Source: Streptomyces anulatus (GTDB lineage Bacteria > Actinomycetota > Actinomycetes > Streptomycetales > Streptomycetaceae). Taken from it: a stretch of DNA of 35,010 nt. Every line of letters starts with the position of its first letter. Position 1 is the stretch's first letter. The notes under the pieces are model-generated. The model saw only the letters and a program-made list of their open reading frames with translations. It made no database searches and was not told where the DNA came from. Shown here piece after piece: positions 22,957 through 31,459 of this stretch. The stretch is taken from contig NZ_JOEZ01000050.1 of assembly GCF_000721175.1 (NCBI RefSeq), forward strand, positions 1-35,010, written 5' to 3'. A program made the translations under genes and the position numbers.

Positions 22957-23832
22957 TCAGCCCTCGGTGGCGGGCACGGCGTCGGCGGCCCCGGGGGGCG
23001 CGGCCGTCTCGGCGGGGGAACCCGCCACCAGCAGACCCGGCAGATGTTCCCCGATCTCCGCGCGCGTCTCCGGCGCCAGCCCCGCGTCCGTGACGAACGT
23101 GTCGACCTCCTCCAGGGCGGCGAAGGAACTCAGGCCCACCGTGCCCCACTTGGTGTGATCGGCCACGACCACGATCCGGCGCGCCGCCCGGACGAAACGG
23201 CGGTTGGTCTCCGCCTCCGCGAGATTGGGCGTCGAGAGCCCGGCCTCGGCCGAGATCCCGTGCACGCCGAGGAACAGCACGTCGAAGTGGAGGGAGTCGA
23301 TGGCCCGGTCCGCGACCGGCCCCACCAACGAGTCCGAGGGCGTGCGCACCCCGCCCGTCAGCACCACCGTCGCCGCCCCGGGCCGCGCGCCGCGCCCCCC
23401 GGTCGGACGCTGCGCGTCGTGGAACACGTCCGCCACCCGCACCGAGTTGGTCACCACCGTCAGATCGGGCACGTCCAGCAGATGCCGGGCCAGCGCGAAC
23501 GTCGTCGTCCCGCCCGAGAGGGCGATGGCACTGCCGGGCAGCGCCAACGCCGCCGCCGCCCGCGCGATGTCCTCCTTGGCGCTCAGCTCCAGCGCCGACT
23601 TCGCCTCGAACCCGGGCTCGTGCGTACTCGCCTCGACGACCGGGACCGCACCGCCGTGGACCTTCTCGATGACGCCCTGGCGGGCCAGCGCGTCCAGATC
23701 CCGGCGGATCGTCATGTCGGAGACGTTCAGCTTGCGGGTCAGTTCGTTGACCCGGACCCCACCACGCCTGCGCACCTCGTCGAGGATCAGCGCGCGGCGC
23801 TGCTCCGCGAGCAGGTTCTGATTCTCGCTCAA
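22957..23832 (-). CDS. DeoR-family transcriptional regulator
   Basis: A 291-residue DeoR-type repressor. The N-terminal helix-turn-helix reads VRVNELTRKLNVSDMTIRRD, followed by the HGGAVP hinge. The DeoRC sensor domain, which binds sugar phosphates, has the ISOCOT-fold motif SGGTTTFALARHL and the later VVADHTKWG. The start is uncertain: TTG 23832 gives LSENQNLLAEQRRALIL, which fits how relatives begin, while ATG 23892 would add 20 Arg/Pro-rich residues and has no ribosome site at correct spacing. I chose TTG. It is divergent from the membrane hydrolase-like gene, and no sugar operon is adjacent, so its target is probably elsewhere. Confidence 0.85.
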   Translation of the reverse strand: MSENQNLLAEQRRALILDEVRRRGGVRVNELTRKLNVSDMTIRRDLDALARQGVIEKVHGGAVPVVEASTHEPGFEAKSALELSAKEDIARAAAALALPGSAIALSGGTTTFALARHLLDVPDLTVVTNSVRVADVFHDAQRPTGGRGARPGAATVVLTGGVRTPSDSLVGPVADRAIDSLHFDVLFLGVHGISAEAGLSTPNLAEAETNRRFVRAARRIVVVADHTKWGTVGLSSFAALEEVDTFVTDAGLAPETRAEIGEHLPGLLVAGSPAETAAPPGAADAVPATEG

Positions 23833-24098
23833 CGCCGGGTCCGGTCCTTCCCTCTGCCGTACGGGCCGCAGCGGTCTGCGCGACACGCTCATCCTGCCAC
23901 GCAGGCATGTCCGGCGTATCACCTGGGGAGATTCCGTGTGACCGCTCACGCCCCCGCCCCGCGCCCGGAATCCTGGGTCCGGACGACGACCGGCGGATCA
24001 CCACGCCCGGAGCCCACGGCGTCCCGGCCCCGCCCCACCCGCTCCTGTGCACGTCTTCGTCGGCCGCGAGGCCGGCGCACCCGAGAGAGAGTTCCCCC

Positions 24099-26537
24099 TT
24101 GGCTCCTGCAGCCCCGCCCCCGCCCCCGTCGGCCTCCCCGCCCCCGCAGCACACCGGGACCGCACTGGAACTGCTCGTCCACGGCGTCGGCGGCGCCACC
24201 CCGCAGGAGATGCTGGGCGACCCCCGAACCGTCCGGGTCACCGGGGACGCGACCGCCGCCGTGTACCGGCGCACCGACGACGCCCACGGCGAGAAGCACC
24301 CCGAGCGCTACCGGGGCGAGCCCGTCGCCGAGGCGTACTGCTGGTCCGGACTCACCTCCGGCAACGGCTCCCGCGCGCTGTGGCTGCTGCTCCTGCCGTT
24401 CATGGTGGTCAACCTCGCCCACTGGATGCGCCCCACCGCCCCCGGCCGCACCCGCGCGGTACGGCTGTACGGCGTCCTGGTGCGGCTCGTCGCGCTCAGC
24501 CTCACCGTGCTGCTCACGGCGGCCGCCTGCGAGGTCGCCCTGGACCTGCTGGCCTGGCAGTGCGCGGGCGCCGAGGCCTGCGCCGAACGCCGCTCCTGGC
24601 TCGGCTTCCTGTCGGCCCATCAGGGCGGCTGGTGGTCCCAGCCCGGACGCCGCCTCGCCCTGGCGGCCGTCGTGCCAGCGGCCCTGGTCGGGCTCCTGTG
24701 GTACCTGTCCAACCGGACCTGGAGCGCGTACGAGGCCCAACGCCCCCTGGACGTCGGGGAGACCGGCGCGCACGACCCCGACGGCTCACAGGAGGCCCAC
24801 GGCCCCGGCGCACCCGACCCGGACGCCGACGGGGCCCCGCACCCGCCCGCTTCGGTCCGCCCCGCGCTCGGCAGGCCCGGCTTCTGGTACGGCCGCCGGC
24901 TCGTCGCCCGGCTCCGCGCCGCCCACACCGCGGCCGGGTTCCTGACCGTCGCCGCAGCCGTCGCCGGCGCCGCCGCCCGACACGACCGGGGCGCCGACGG
25001 CCCGGTGCCCCGGTTCCTCGGCGCGGCCGTCGAAGGCGGCATCGTCCTCTGCGCGATCGTCGTCGTCTGGGTCGTCTGCCGCCGGGGCCGCAGCGAACGC
25101 ACCCGCGACACCCGGCTGGACGCCGCCCTCATCACCTATCTGCCCGGCTCCGCCCTCGCCCTGCTCACCCTCGCCGTCCTGTACGCGTCCTGGTCGCGCC
25201 CGGACTGGCAGTCCTCCGGCAGCCTGCCCGGCGAGGCCACCTTCCGGCTCCTCGCCCTCGGCCAGGGCGTCCTCGTAGTCGCCCTCGCCGTGGTCGCCCG
25301 GGGCCTCTACCGGCGCACCCCCGAACCCCGCACCATCCTGCACGGACTCGGCGGCCCCGCGGTCGCCATGCTCGCCTGCGCCCTCGGTGGCGTGATGACC
25401 GGAGGGGTCGCCCAGCGCGTCGCCGACTGGCTCGACGGATCCGGCACCCCGGGCATGGGCCACGGCACCGACATCGCCGGGCCGCCGGTCCTGCTCAGCT
25501 GGCAGGCCTCCGTCATCCCGGTGCTCCTGCTGCTCCTGCTCGTCCCGGTCCTGGTGCTGATCGTCCGCACCGCCCGCACCGCCCGCCGCCTGGGCCCGGT
25601 CATCGAGGCGGAGTACGCCCCAGAACCGGCCGACGAGGGCCGTACCCGCCGCATCGCCCGGATCCGTGCGACCGCCGCCCTCACCGACTCCGCGCCCTGG
25701 ATCGTCGGCGTGGTCTCCGCCGCCACCCTGCTGCTCGGGGCGGGCGCGATCGCCGGCTCCTGGCGCAGCGACGAGGTCCCGGGCCGGGCCGCCGACGGGC
25801 GCGGGCCGCTCCTCGAGTCCTTCGCCGAGGCCGCGCAGTCGACCGGCTCCTGGCTGATCGGCTTCGGCTTCATACTGTTCGTCGCCGGCGGCCGCCGCGC
25901 CTACAAGGACGCCTCGGCCCGCCGCACCATCGGCATCCTCTGGGACGTGGGCACCTTCTGGCCGCGCGCCGCCCACCCCTTCGCGCCCCCGTGCTACGCC
26001 GAGCGCGCCGTACCCGACCTCGCCTCCCGGATGTCCGCCTGGACGACGACCACGCCCCGGGGCCGGCTCGTCATCTCGGGCCACTCGCAGGGCAGCGTGC
26101 TCGCCGCCTCCGCCGTCTGGCAGTTGCCCGACGCGACCCGCCGCCGGGTCGCGCTGCTTACCTACGGCTCACCGCTGGAGCGGCTGTACGGGCGGTGGTT
26201 CCCGGCCTACTTCGGCCCCGAACCGCTGCTCGGGCTGCACCGCTCGATGCACTGCTGGCGCAATCTGTGGCGGGCCACCGACCCGATCGGCGGCCCCGTC
26301 CGCATCTGCGCCGACCCCGACCCGGGCGTCGACCGGGGCCCCCTGAAGGACCCCCTGGCCTACGGGCGGACCACGAAGCTCCCCCTGCCCGAACCGATCC
26401 TCGGGCACTCCGACTACCAGGCCGACCCGGCATTCGCCGACGCGCGCGCCGACCTTCTGGAGGAGCTGGGCCCACTTCTCCCGCGACAGGCGGAGGCACG
26501 GACTCAGAAGGGCAGCTCGGGGAGGTCCTCCGGATAG
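24099..26537 (+). CDS. Large membrane protein with split alpha/beta-hydrolase motifs
   Basis: An 812-residue protein. After a Pro-rich start comes LELLVHGVGG (24-32), like the first strand and oxyanion loop of an alpha/beta hydrolase. About eleven hydrophobic segments follow between residues 90 and 610 (for example LWLLLLPFMVVNLAHW, PVLLLLLLVPVLVLIV). Only then comes the nucleophile elbow ISGHSQGS with Ser663, with YGSPLERLYGRWFP after it and GHSDY near the C-terminus. One lipase-like fold therefore appears interrupted by a membrane domain; its reaction is unknown. The start is probably TTG 24099, after a GAGAGAG stretch; ATG 23907 would add 64 low-complexity residues. The 3-prime end overlaps the convergent AAA+ gene by 34 bases. 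I know no characterised relative. Confidence 0.75.
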   Translation: MAPAAPPPPPSASPPPQHTGTALELLVHGVGGATPQEMLGDPRTVRVTGDATAAVYRRTDDAHGEKHPERYRGEPVAEAYCWSGLTSGNGSRALWLLLLPFMVVNLAHWMRPTAPGRTRAVRLYGVLVRLVALSLTVLLTAAACEVALDLLAWQCAGAEACAERRSWLGFLSAHQGGWWSQPGRRLALAAVVPAALVGLLWYLSNRTWSAYEAQRPLDVGETGAHDPDGSQEAHGPGAPDPDADGAPHPPASVRPALGRPGFWYGRRLVARLRAAHTAAGFLTVAAAVAGAAARHDRGADGPVPRFLGAAVEGGIVLCAIVVVWVVCRRGRSERTRDTRLDAALITYLPGSALALLTLAVLYASWSRPDWQSSGSLPGEATFRLLALGQGVLVVALAVVARGLYRRTPEPRTILHGLGGPAVAMLACALGGVMTGGVAQRVADWLDGSGTPGMGHGTDIAGPPVLLSWQASVIPVLLLLLLVPVLVLIVRTARTARRLGPVIEAEYAPEPADEGRTRRIARIRATAALTDSAPWIVGVVSAATLLLGAGAIAGSWRSDEVPGRAADGRGPLLESFAEAAQSTGSWLIGFGFILFVAGGRRAYKDASARRTIGILWDVGTFWPRAAHPFAPPCYAERAVPDLASRMSAWTTTTPRGRLVISGHSQGSVLAASAVWQLPDATRRRVALLTYGSPLERLYGRWFPAYFGPEPLLGLHRSMHCWRNLWRATDPIGGPVRICADPDPGVDRGPLKDPLAYGRTTKLPLPEPILGHSDYQADPAFADARADLLEELGPLLPRQAEARTQKGSSGRSSG

Positions 26538-28948
26538 AGCAGGGTCAGGTCGGCCGTGCTCGTCTCGGCGAGCTGGGCGACCCGGCCCGCGTGCCGCTCC
26601 ACCATCGACTCGAAGGTCTGCCGGGCGGTGCGGCCGTTGCCGAAGGCGGGGCCCTTGGGGAGCGCGGTGAAGTACTTCAGGAGCGCCTCCCCGGTGCCCT
26701 CCGCCAGGCTGTACTCATGCTCCTCGGCCTGCTGCTCGACGATCCGCAGCAGCTCATCGGGGAGGTAGTCGCTGAAGGTGATGGTCCGGGAGAACCGTGA
26801 GGCCACCCCGGGATTGACGGTGAGGAACCGCTCCATCTCGTGGGTGTAGCCCGCGACGATCACGACCACCGCGTCCCGGTGGTCCTCCATCAGCTTCACC
26901 AGGGTGTCGATGGCCTCCCGCCCGAAGTCCCGGCCGGAGTCCTCGGGGGAGAGGGCGTACGCCTCGTCGACGAACAGCACCCCGCCGCGCGCCCGGTCGA
27001 ACGCCTCCTGGGTCCGGATCGCCGTCGAGCCGATGTGCTCGCCGACCAGGTCGACCCGGGACACCTCGACCAGATGGCCGCGCTCCAGCACCCCGAGCGA
27101 GGCCAGGATCTCCCCGTACAGCCGGGCGACCGTCGTCTTGCCCGTACCGGGGGAGCCGGTGAAGACGAGGTGGCGGCGGACGGACGCGGCCTTGAGCCCG
27201 GCCTCCTGACGGCGGCGGCCCACCTCGATCATGTCGGTCAGCGCCCGCACCTCGCGCTTGACGCTCTCCAGCCCCACCAGCGCGTCCAGTTCACCGAGGA
27301 CCGCCGAGGAGTCCCGGGCCGGCTCCACCGGAGGGACCGGTTCCGCAGCGGGCTCGACCGCACGCTGCCCGGGCAGCGCGCCCAGCAGACCGGGCGTCGA
27401 CCGGGTTTCCGTCAGCACCGCGGGCGCCGGAGCCGGAGCCGTACGGAGACCGCTCTCGTCGCTCGTGCAGTCCTCGGCCACCGGGCCGGTCGCGGAACCG
27501 CCGTCGCCAGACGGACCGGCGCCCTCGGGGAACTCGTAACCGCCGCGGGCACACCGCTCGGTACGGCAGCGTGTCAGCGTGGTGCGGCAGCCGTCCATGA
27601 CGTGGAAGCCGTAACCCTCGCTGCCCGTCACCCGGCAGCTGTCGAAGGTGCCCCGGCCCTCGGCCGAGACGTAGAACCCCGCCTCGGCGGGCGAGGTGAC
27701 CGTGCAGCGCTCGATCGTGGGGTCCGCGCCCTTGGTCACGATGACCCCGGTCTGCGCCGCGTCGATGGTGCAGTTGTTCAGCGTGCCGCCGCTGCCGTGG
27801 TCGCGGAACCAGGCGCCCGTGGACGCCTCACGGATCCGGCAGTCGTCCAGCTGCGCGGTCGCCCCGTCGCTCACGGAGACGGCGGTGTTACGGATCTGGG
27901 AGAGGTCGCTGTCCACCACGTCGGCGCGCGAACCCCGGTCGAGGACGAACAGCGCGTCGGGCACGTCGTGCACCCGGCAGGCGTCCAGTATCACCGTCGC
28001 GCCGTCGCTGACCCAGACCGCCGGGTAGTCGCCGGTACTGTCGTGGATCTCGCACTGGTTGGCGTCCACCCGGGTTCCCGGATCCCAGACCGAGAGCCCG
28101 TTGCGGCCGAAGCGGCGGACCGTGGAGCGGGTCAGCGTGAGCACCGAACGAGACCGCAGGTCGACGGCGTTCTCCGGGATGTCGTGGATGTCGCAGTCGG
28201 CGAGCGTCAGCACCGCGTCGGTGTCCAGCGTGACGCCGTCCGCCGACGTGCGGTGCACCGTGCAGTCGGTCAGATGGGCCGAAGCGCGGGCGGTGACCTG
28301 GATGCCGCTGCCCTTGATCTCGTACACCTCGCAGCCGAACGCCTCCAGACCGCTGCCCTCGCCGGTCACGCCGATGCCCGCCCCGGAGGCGTGATGGATC
28401 CGGCAGCGGTCCAGGCGCGGATGCCCGCCGTCGCGGACCGAGACCCCGGACTGGCCGGCCGAGACGATCTCGCACTCCTCGAACACACCGCCCGCACCGT
28501 CCAGCACGGCGATGCCGACCCCGGCCGGGTTGTCGACCGTGCAGCGCCGCACGGTGGGCCGGGCCGCGCCGCGCACCTCGATGCCCGCGGCGGACCGCGT
28601 CACGATCCGCAGGTCCGTCAGCTCCGCCGTGCCGTCCTCGACCAGCAGCGCCGGGGCAGCCGAGTCCTGGCCCTCGACGTGGAGGTCCTGGATGACGGCG
28701 GAGGCGCGCACGGTCAGGGGTACGCCGTCGACCGGGGCGATCCGCACGGAACCGGCCGAGCCTTCGGGGCCGCGCAGCGTCACCGCGCGGTGGACGACGA
28801 GGTTCTCCCGGTAGGTCCCGGGCGCGACGGTGAGGACGTCGCCGTCGGCTGCCGCCTCCAGGGCCGCGGAGAGGGAGGCGTACTCGCCCGTGCGGCGGCG
28901 CCATCGCGATGTGCCGGTGTGCGTCACCTGGACCGTGCCCTGTGCCAT
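26504..28948 (-). CDS. Parallel beta-helix protein fused to a CbxX/EccA-type AAA+ ATPase
   Basis: An 814-residue fusion. Residues about 15-500 are a right-handed parallel beta-helix with some 18 turns of the pattern V-x-D-G-A-x-x-x-L-x-x-C-x-I, as in pectate-lyase-like and NosD proteins; Cys or Asp recurs at each turn. After a Pro/Ala linker (about 515-550) comes an AAA+ module of the CbbX/CfxQ/EccA type: Walker A GSPGTGKTT (K604), Walker B VLFVDEAYAL (D661, E662), arginine-finger region ASRFSRTI, and a C-terminal lid helix. There is no signal peptide, so the helix is cytoplasmic. ATG 28948 is the first plausible start. EccA-type ATPases serve type VII secretion, but no ESX gene is near. The function is unknown; the repeat part may be a scaffold or substrate recogniser. 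Confidence 0.85.
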   Translation of the reverse strand: MAQGTVQVTHTGTSRWRRRTGEYASLSAALEAAADGDVLTVAPGTYRENLVVHRAVTLRGPEGSAGSVRIAPVDGVPLTVRASAVIQDLHVEGQDSAAPALLVEDGTAELTDLRIVTRSAAGIEVRGAARPTVRRCTVDNPAGVGIAVLDGAGGVFEECEIVSAGQSGVSVRDGGHPRLDRCRIHHASGAGIGVTGEGSGLEAFGCEVYEIKGSGIQVTARASAHLTDCTVHRTSADGVTLDTDAVLTLADCDIHDIPENAVDLRSRSVLTLTRSTVRRFGRNGLSVWDPGTRVDANQCEIHDSTGDYPAVWVSDGATVILDACRVHDVPDALFVLDRGSRADVVDSDLSQIRNTAVSVSDGATAQLDDCRIREASTGAWFRDHGSGGTLNNCTIDAAQTGVIVTKGADPTIERCTVTSPAEAGFYVSAEGRGTFDSCRVTGSEGYGFHVMDGCRTTLTRCRTERCARGGYEFPEGAGPSGDGGSATGPVAEDCTSDESGLRTAPAPAPAVLTETRSTPGLLGALPGQRAVEPAAEPVPPVEPARDSSAVLGELDALVGLESVKREVRALTDMIEVGRRRQEAGLKAASVRRHLVFTGSPGTGKTTVARLYGEILASLGVLERGHLVEVSRVDLVGEHIGSTAIRTQEAFDRARGGVLFVDEAYALSPEDSGRDFGREAIDTLVKLMEDHRDAVVVIVAGYTHEMERFLTVNPGVASRFSRTITFSDYLPDELLRIVEQQAEEHEYSLAEGTGEALLKYFTALPKGPAFGNGRTARQTFESMVERHAGRVAQLAETSTADLTLLYPEDLPELPF

Positions 28949-29115
28949 GGAGTTGCTCTGCCCCCACCTCGTGCTGTGCGATGCCTCGGGTCCGTCCGTC
29001 GCCGGGGAGGCGGACGGGGTCGGACCACCGTAGCGCGCGCGAGGGGCGGGAGTTGACGAGTCGGCCCCTCGGTGCGATGTTGCCGACCGCCGCCTCCGGC
29101 CGGGGGAGACCGTGG

Positions 29116-29727
29116 TCAGCCGCCCGTTCCGGCCCCGCCCCAGTCCGGACCCGCCGAGGCCCACTCCCGGTCCAGCCGCGCGTACCGCTGCCGCACCATG
29201 CGCCCTACGACCACCCTGCGGCCCGCCTCGACGCATCCGGCGGCGAGCAGGAACGTGCCGATGCCTCCCAGCACCGCGTGGGTCCGGGCGGTGCGCCCGT
29301 CCATCGGCGGCGGAACCGGCAGCCCTGCCGCGTCCGTCCAGATCCGCACCCGGGCCCCCGGGGCGCCGGGCCGTGACGCGGTGGCCACCTCTCCGGTGCG
29401 GGGACTGCCGTCCGGGGCCTGCCAGGACGCCACCACCACCCAGGTGAGCGCGGTCGGTTCGGAACCGCCCTCGGGATCACCGGCGAACCGCTCCCGCCCC
29501 GGCAGCGCGCCCACCACGACCGCGTCGACGGGGTGGCGTTCCTCGTGCTGGGCGCGCACCGACCGCTGGAGTGAGGCGTCGGCGACCGCGCCGCCGGCCC
29601 AGCCCGCGGCCGGGGCGCCGATCACGAGGAGCAGCAGCGCTCCGAGCGCCACCCGGGCCTCGCTGCGGTCGGTGGCACGGCGCAGCGGATTGCCCCGCCC
29701 GCGCAGCAGTCCCCACAGGACCCACAC
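29116..29727 (-). CDS. Rv1733c-family membrane protein
   Basis: A 203-residue protein with two transmembrane helices, at about 27-47 (VALGALLLLVIGAPAAGWAG) and 150-170 (AVLGGIGTFLLAAG), with an extracytoplasmic domain of roughly 100 residues between them, including WVVVASWQAPDGSPRTGEV and ARVRIWTDAAG. This topology and the WxAPDGSxRTGxV loop match the Rv1733c family of mycobacteria and streptomycetes, whose function is unknown. The start is GTG 29727, with AGGAGGGGG just before it. It begins 30 bases after the MOSC gene stop, so the two form an operon. Confidence 0.8.
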   Translation of the reverse strand: MWVLWGLLRGRGNPLRRATDRSEARVALGALLLLVIGAPAAGWAGGAVADASLQRSVRAQHEERHPVDAVVVGALPGRERFAGDPEGGSEPTALTWVVVASWQAPDGSPRTGEVATASRPGAPGARVRIWTDAAGLPVPPPMDGRTARTHAVLGGIGTFLLAAGCVEAGRRVVVGRMVRQRYARLDREWASAGPDWGGAGTGG

Positions 29728-29757
29728 GCCCGTGCCCCCTCCTCCTTTTCGTCGGCT

Positions 29758-30585
29758 TCATCGATCCAGGATCCGCACGGGGTCCCCGACCCGGATCACT
29801 CCCGTCCCCTCGGGGATCAGATTCTGGCCGAAGACCAACTGCTTGCCGAACCGGCGGTGGCGGGCCAGCGTGAGCAGCGGCTCCCTGCCCCGCTCGGCGG
29901 TGTGCTGGTCGGTCGTCGTGATCACGCAGCGGCCGCAGGGCTTGGCCACCGCGAAGGCGACCTCGCCGATGGAGATCCGCCGCCAGCCGTCCTCCGCCCA
30001 GGCCTCGGTCCCCCCGATCACCACGTTGGGCCGGAAACGGTCCATCGGCAGCGGGCCCTCCTCGGGCCGGTCGCCCGCGGCGACCAAGGCGTTGAGCGCG
30101 TCGAGCGAGGACGTGGTGGTCATCAGCAGCGGGTAGCCGTCGGCGAGGGTGACCGTGTCCCCGGGCCGGGAGAAGAGCGGGTCGACGGGCCTGCGGTGCG
30201 ACGGGTCGTCGAGATGCACGAGCCGGACCTCCGTACCGAGGACCGCGCTCAGCCAGTCATGCGCGTCCTCCGGTGCCGCCGCCACCACCACGGTGTCCCG
30301 GTGCAGCTCCACGGTGAGCATCCGGTCCGGTTTCGGCGCCTCCACCCGCAGGGGCGGGTGGCCCGGCGCGGACAGGAGCACGCCACCGCCCGGCAGCGGC
30401 TCGGCCGCGATCCGCGCCATGGACGGCTGCTGACGCTGTGTGACGGCCCTGGCCGCCTTGTCGACCAGCATCCAGCGGCGGTCGCCGTCGAGTCCCCATG
30501 GCTCGACGGCGACCGTGTCGCGTGCGCGCGCGGCGAGCGACTTCACCGGATGGACGTGGGCGGACCGGAGCACGGGAAAGCTCAT
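29758..30585 (-). CDS. MOSC-domain molybdenum-cofactor protein (mARC/YcbX-like)
   Basis: A 275-residue protein with an N-terminal MOSC beta-barrel (HVHPVKSL, then GDRRWMLVD) and a C-terminal MOSC domain. The motif AKPCGRCVITTTD places two Cys at 217 and 220; in mARC and YcbX a Cys of this region binds the molybdenum cofactor and supports reduction of N-hydroxylated compounds. Near the end, FGQNLI is also typical. Unlike E. coli YcbX there is no C-terminal ferredoxin domain, so it needs an external electron donor. ATG 30585 has AGGATG about 7 bases upstream. It is the first gene of a pair with the Rv1733c-like gene. Confidence 0.9.
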   Translation of the reverse strand: MSFPVLRSAHVHPVKSLAARARDTVAVEPWGLDGDRRWMLVDKAARAVTQRQQPSMARIAAEPLPGGGVLLSAPGHPPLRVEAPKPDRMLTVELHRDTVVVAAAPEDAHDWLSAVLGTEVRLVHLDDPSHRRPVDPLFSRPGDTVTLADGYPLLMTTTSSLDALNALVAAGDRPEEGPLPMDRFRPNVVIGGTEAWAEDGWRRISIGEVAFAVAKPCGRCVITTTDQHTAERGREPLLTLARHRRFGKQLVFGQNLIPEGTGVIRVGDPVRILDR

Positions 30586-30685
30586 GCGCCCATCCTGCCA
30601 GCACCGCCGGACCCTGTACGCGCGGCTCCTTCCGGGCATCGGCCCGGTGCGTCCCCCGGCGCACCTCGCTGTACGGAGTCGCGGT

Positions 30686-31171
30686 TCAGTACCCCCGGCT
30701 CTGGTAGGGCCGGTTGTACGGGTCCTCGTACGGCGACTGTGCCGGCGCGGGCCGCGGCGAGGCCGGGCGCATCGACTCGTACCCGGTGGCGGGCGCGGGG
30801 CGCTGCGGCTGGGGCTGCTGCGGATAACCGCGGACCGCCGAGGGCTGCTGCGGGATGTACGGCGCGGGCGCGTGCTGCAGTTGGGCGGGCTGCATCGGAG
30901 CGTGCTGCGCCGGAGCCTGCTGGTACTGCGGCATCGGCTGCTGCTGCGGGTAGCCGTAGGAGCCGGTCTGCTGCGACGGGGCCGCGGGCAGCGCCGGCAG
31001 CGCGGACGGCAGGGCCGGCAGATAGCTGCTGCCGGTGTCATAGGCGGCTGGCACACGGATGGGGGCGATCTGCGGGGTTCCCCGCTCCGCGACCAAGGAG
31101 TCGTAGATCGGAGTGTCGGGGAACGACGCGGCGTAGTAGCCGCCGCCGAAGGTGGAGCGGGGGGACGTCAT
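30686..31171 (-). CDS. Pro/Gln-rich DUF6643-type protein
   Basis: A 161-residue protein with a conserved N-terminal block (FGGGYYAASFPDTPIYDSLV, then ERGTPQIAPIRVP) followed by a long Pro/Gln/Ala-rich disordered tail and a final YQSRGY. I recognise the N-terminal block as the streptomycete DUF6643 group; its function is unknown. There is no signal peptide or membrane helix. The tail could mediate protein-protein contact or phase separation, which is speculation. ATG 31171 is preceded by AGGTGG only one base away, so the effective ribosome contact is unclear. It is a single gene, upstream of the MOSC pair by 100 bases. Confidence 0.8.
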   Translation of the reverse strand: MTSPRSTFGGGYYAASFPDTPIYDSLVAERGTPQIAPIRVPAAYDTGSSYLPALPSALPALPAAPSQQTGSYGYPQQQPMPQYQQAPAQHAPMQPAQLQHAPAPYIPQQPSAVRGYPQQPQPQRPAPATGYESMRPASPRPAPAQSPYEDPYNRPYQSRGY

Positions 31172-31440
31172 GCCACCTAAGTTAAGCCCACGATGTGCTG
31201 TATGGGGAGCCCCAATCTTCGGGTTATCCGTTTTACGCTGGTTCTGTGCGCCCGGCCCGCCAAAGCAACGTTAAAGCCTTCGTTAACGGCAGGGGCCTTT
31301 CCGCTGGTGGGCGTTGGCTTCGGCCCGCGCTCCCGACGGTGAACGGGAACGGCGTCGACGCACTCGGGTGGCAAGCGAATAGCGATTGGCCCAAAGCGCG
31401 ATGCGCACGACTCGGCGTAGCGAAGATCGTCCGCGGAGGT
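31172..31440. other. AT-richer gap upstream of the DUF6643-type gene
   Basis: About 270 bases without a supported gene. It is less GC-rich than its surroundings and contains CGTTAA twice (around 31270 and 31284). The promoter of the DUF6643-type gene should lie here, but the boxes are not clear. Confidence 0.4.
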
Positions 31441-31459
31441 GAAAGGCCCGCCCTGGTTC

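Noticed and set aside
24047..26800. 917-codon plus-strand open frame overlapping the membrane hydrolase
   Set aside because: It is an Arg/Pro-rich shadow of the real frame, with no hydrophobic segments or motifs.
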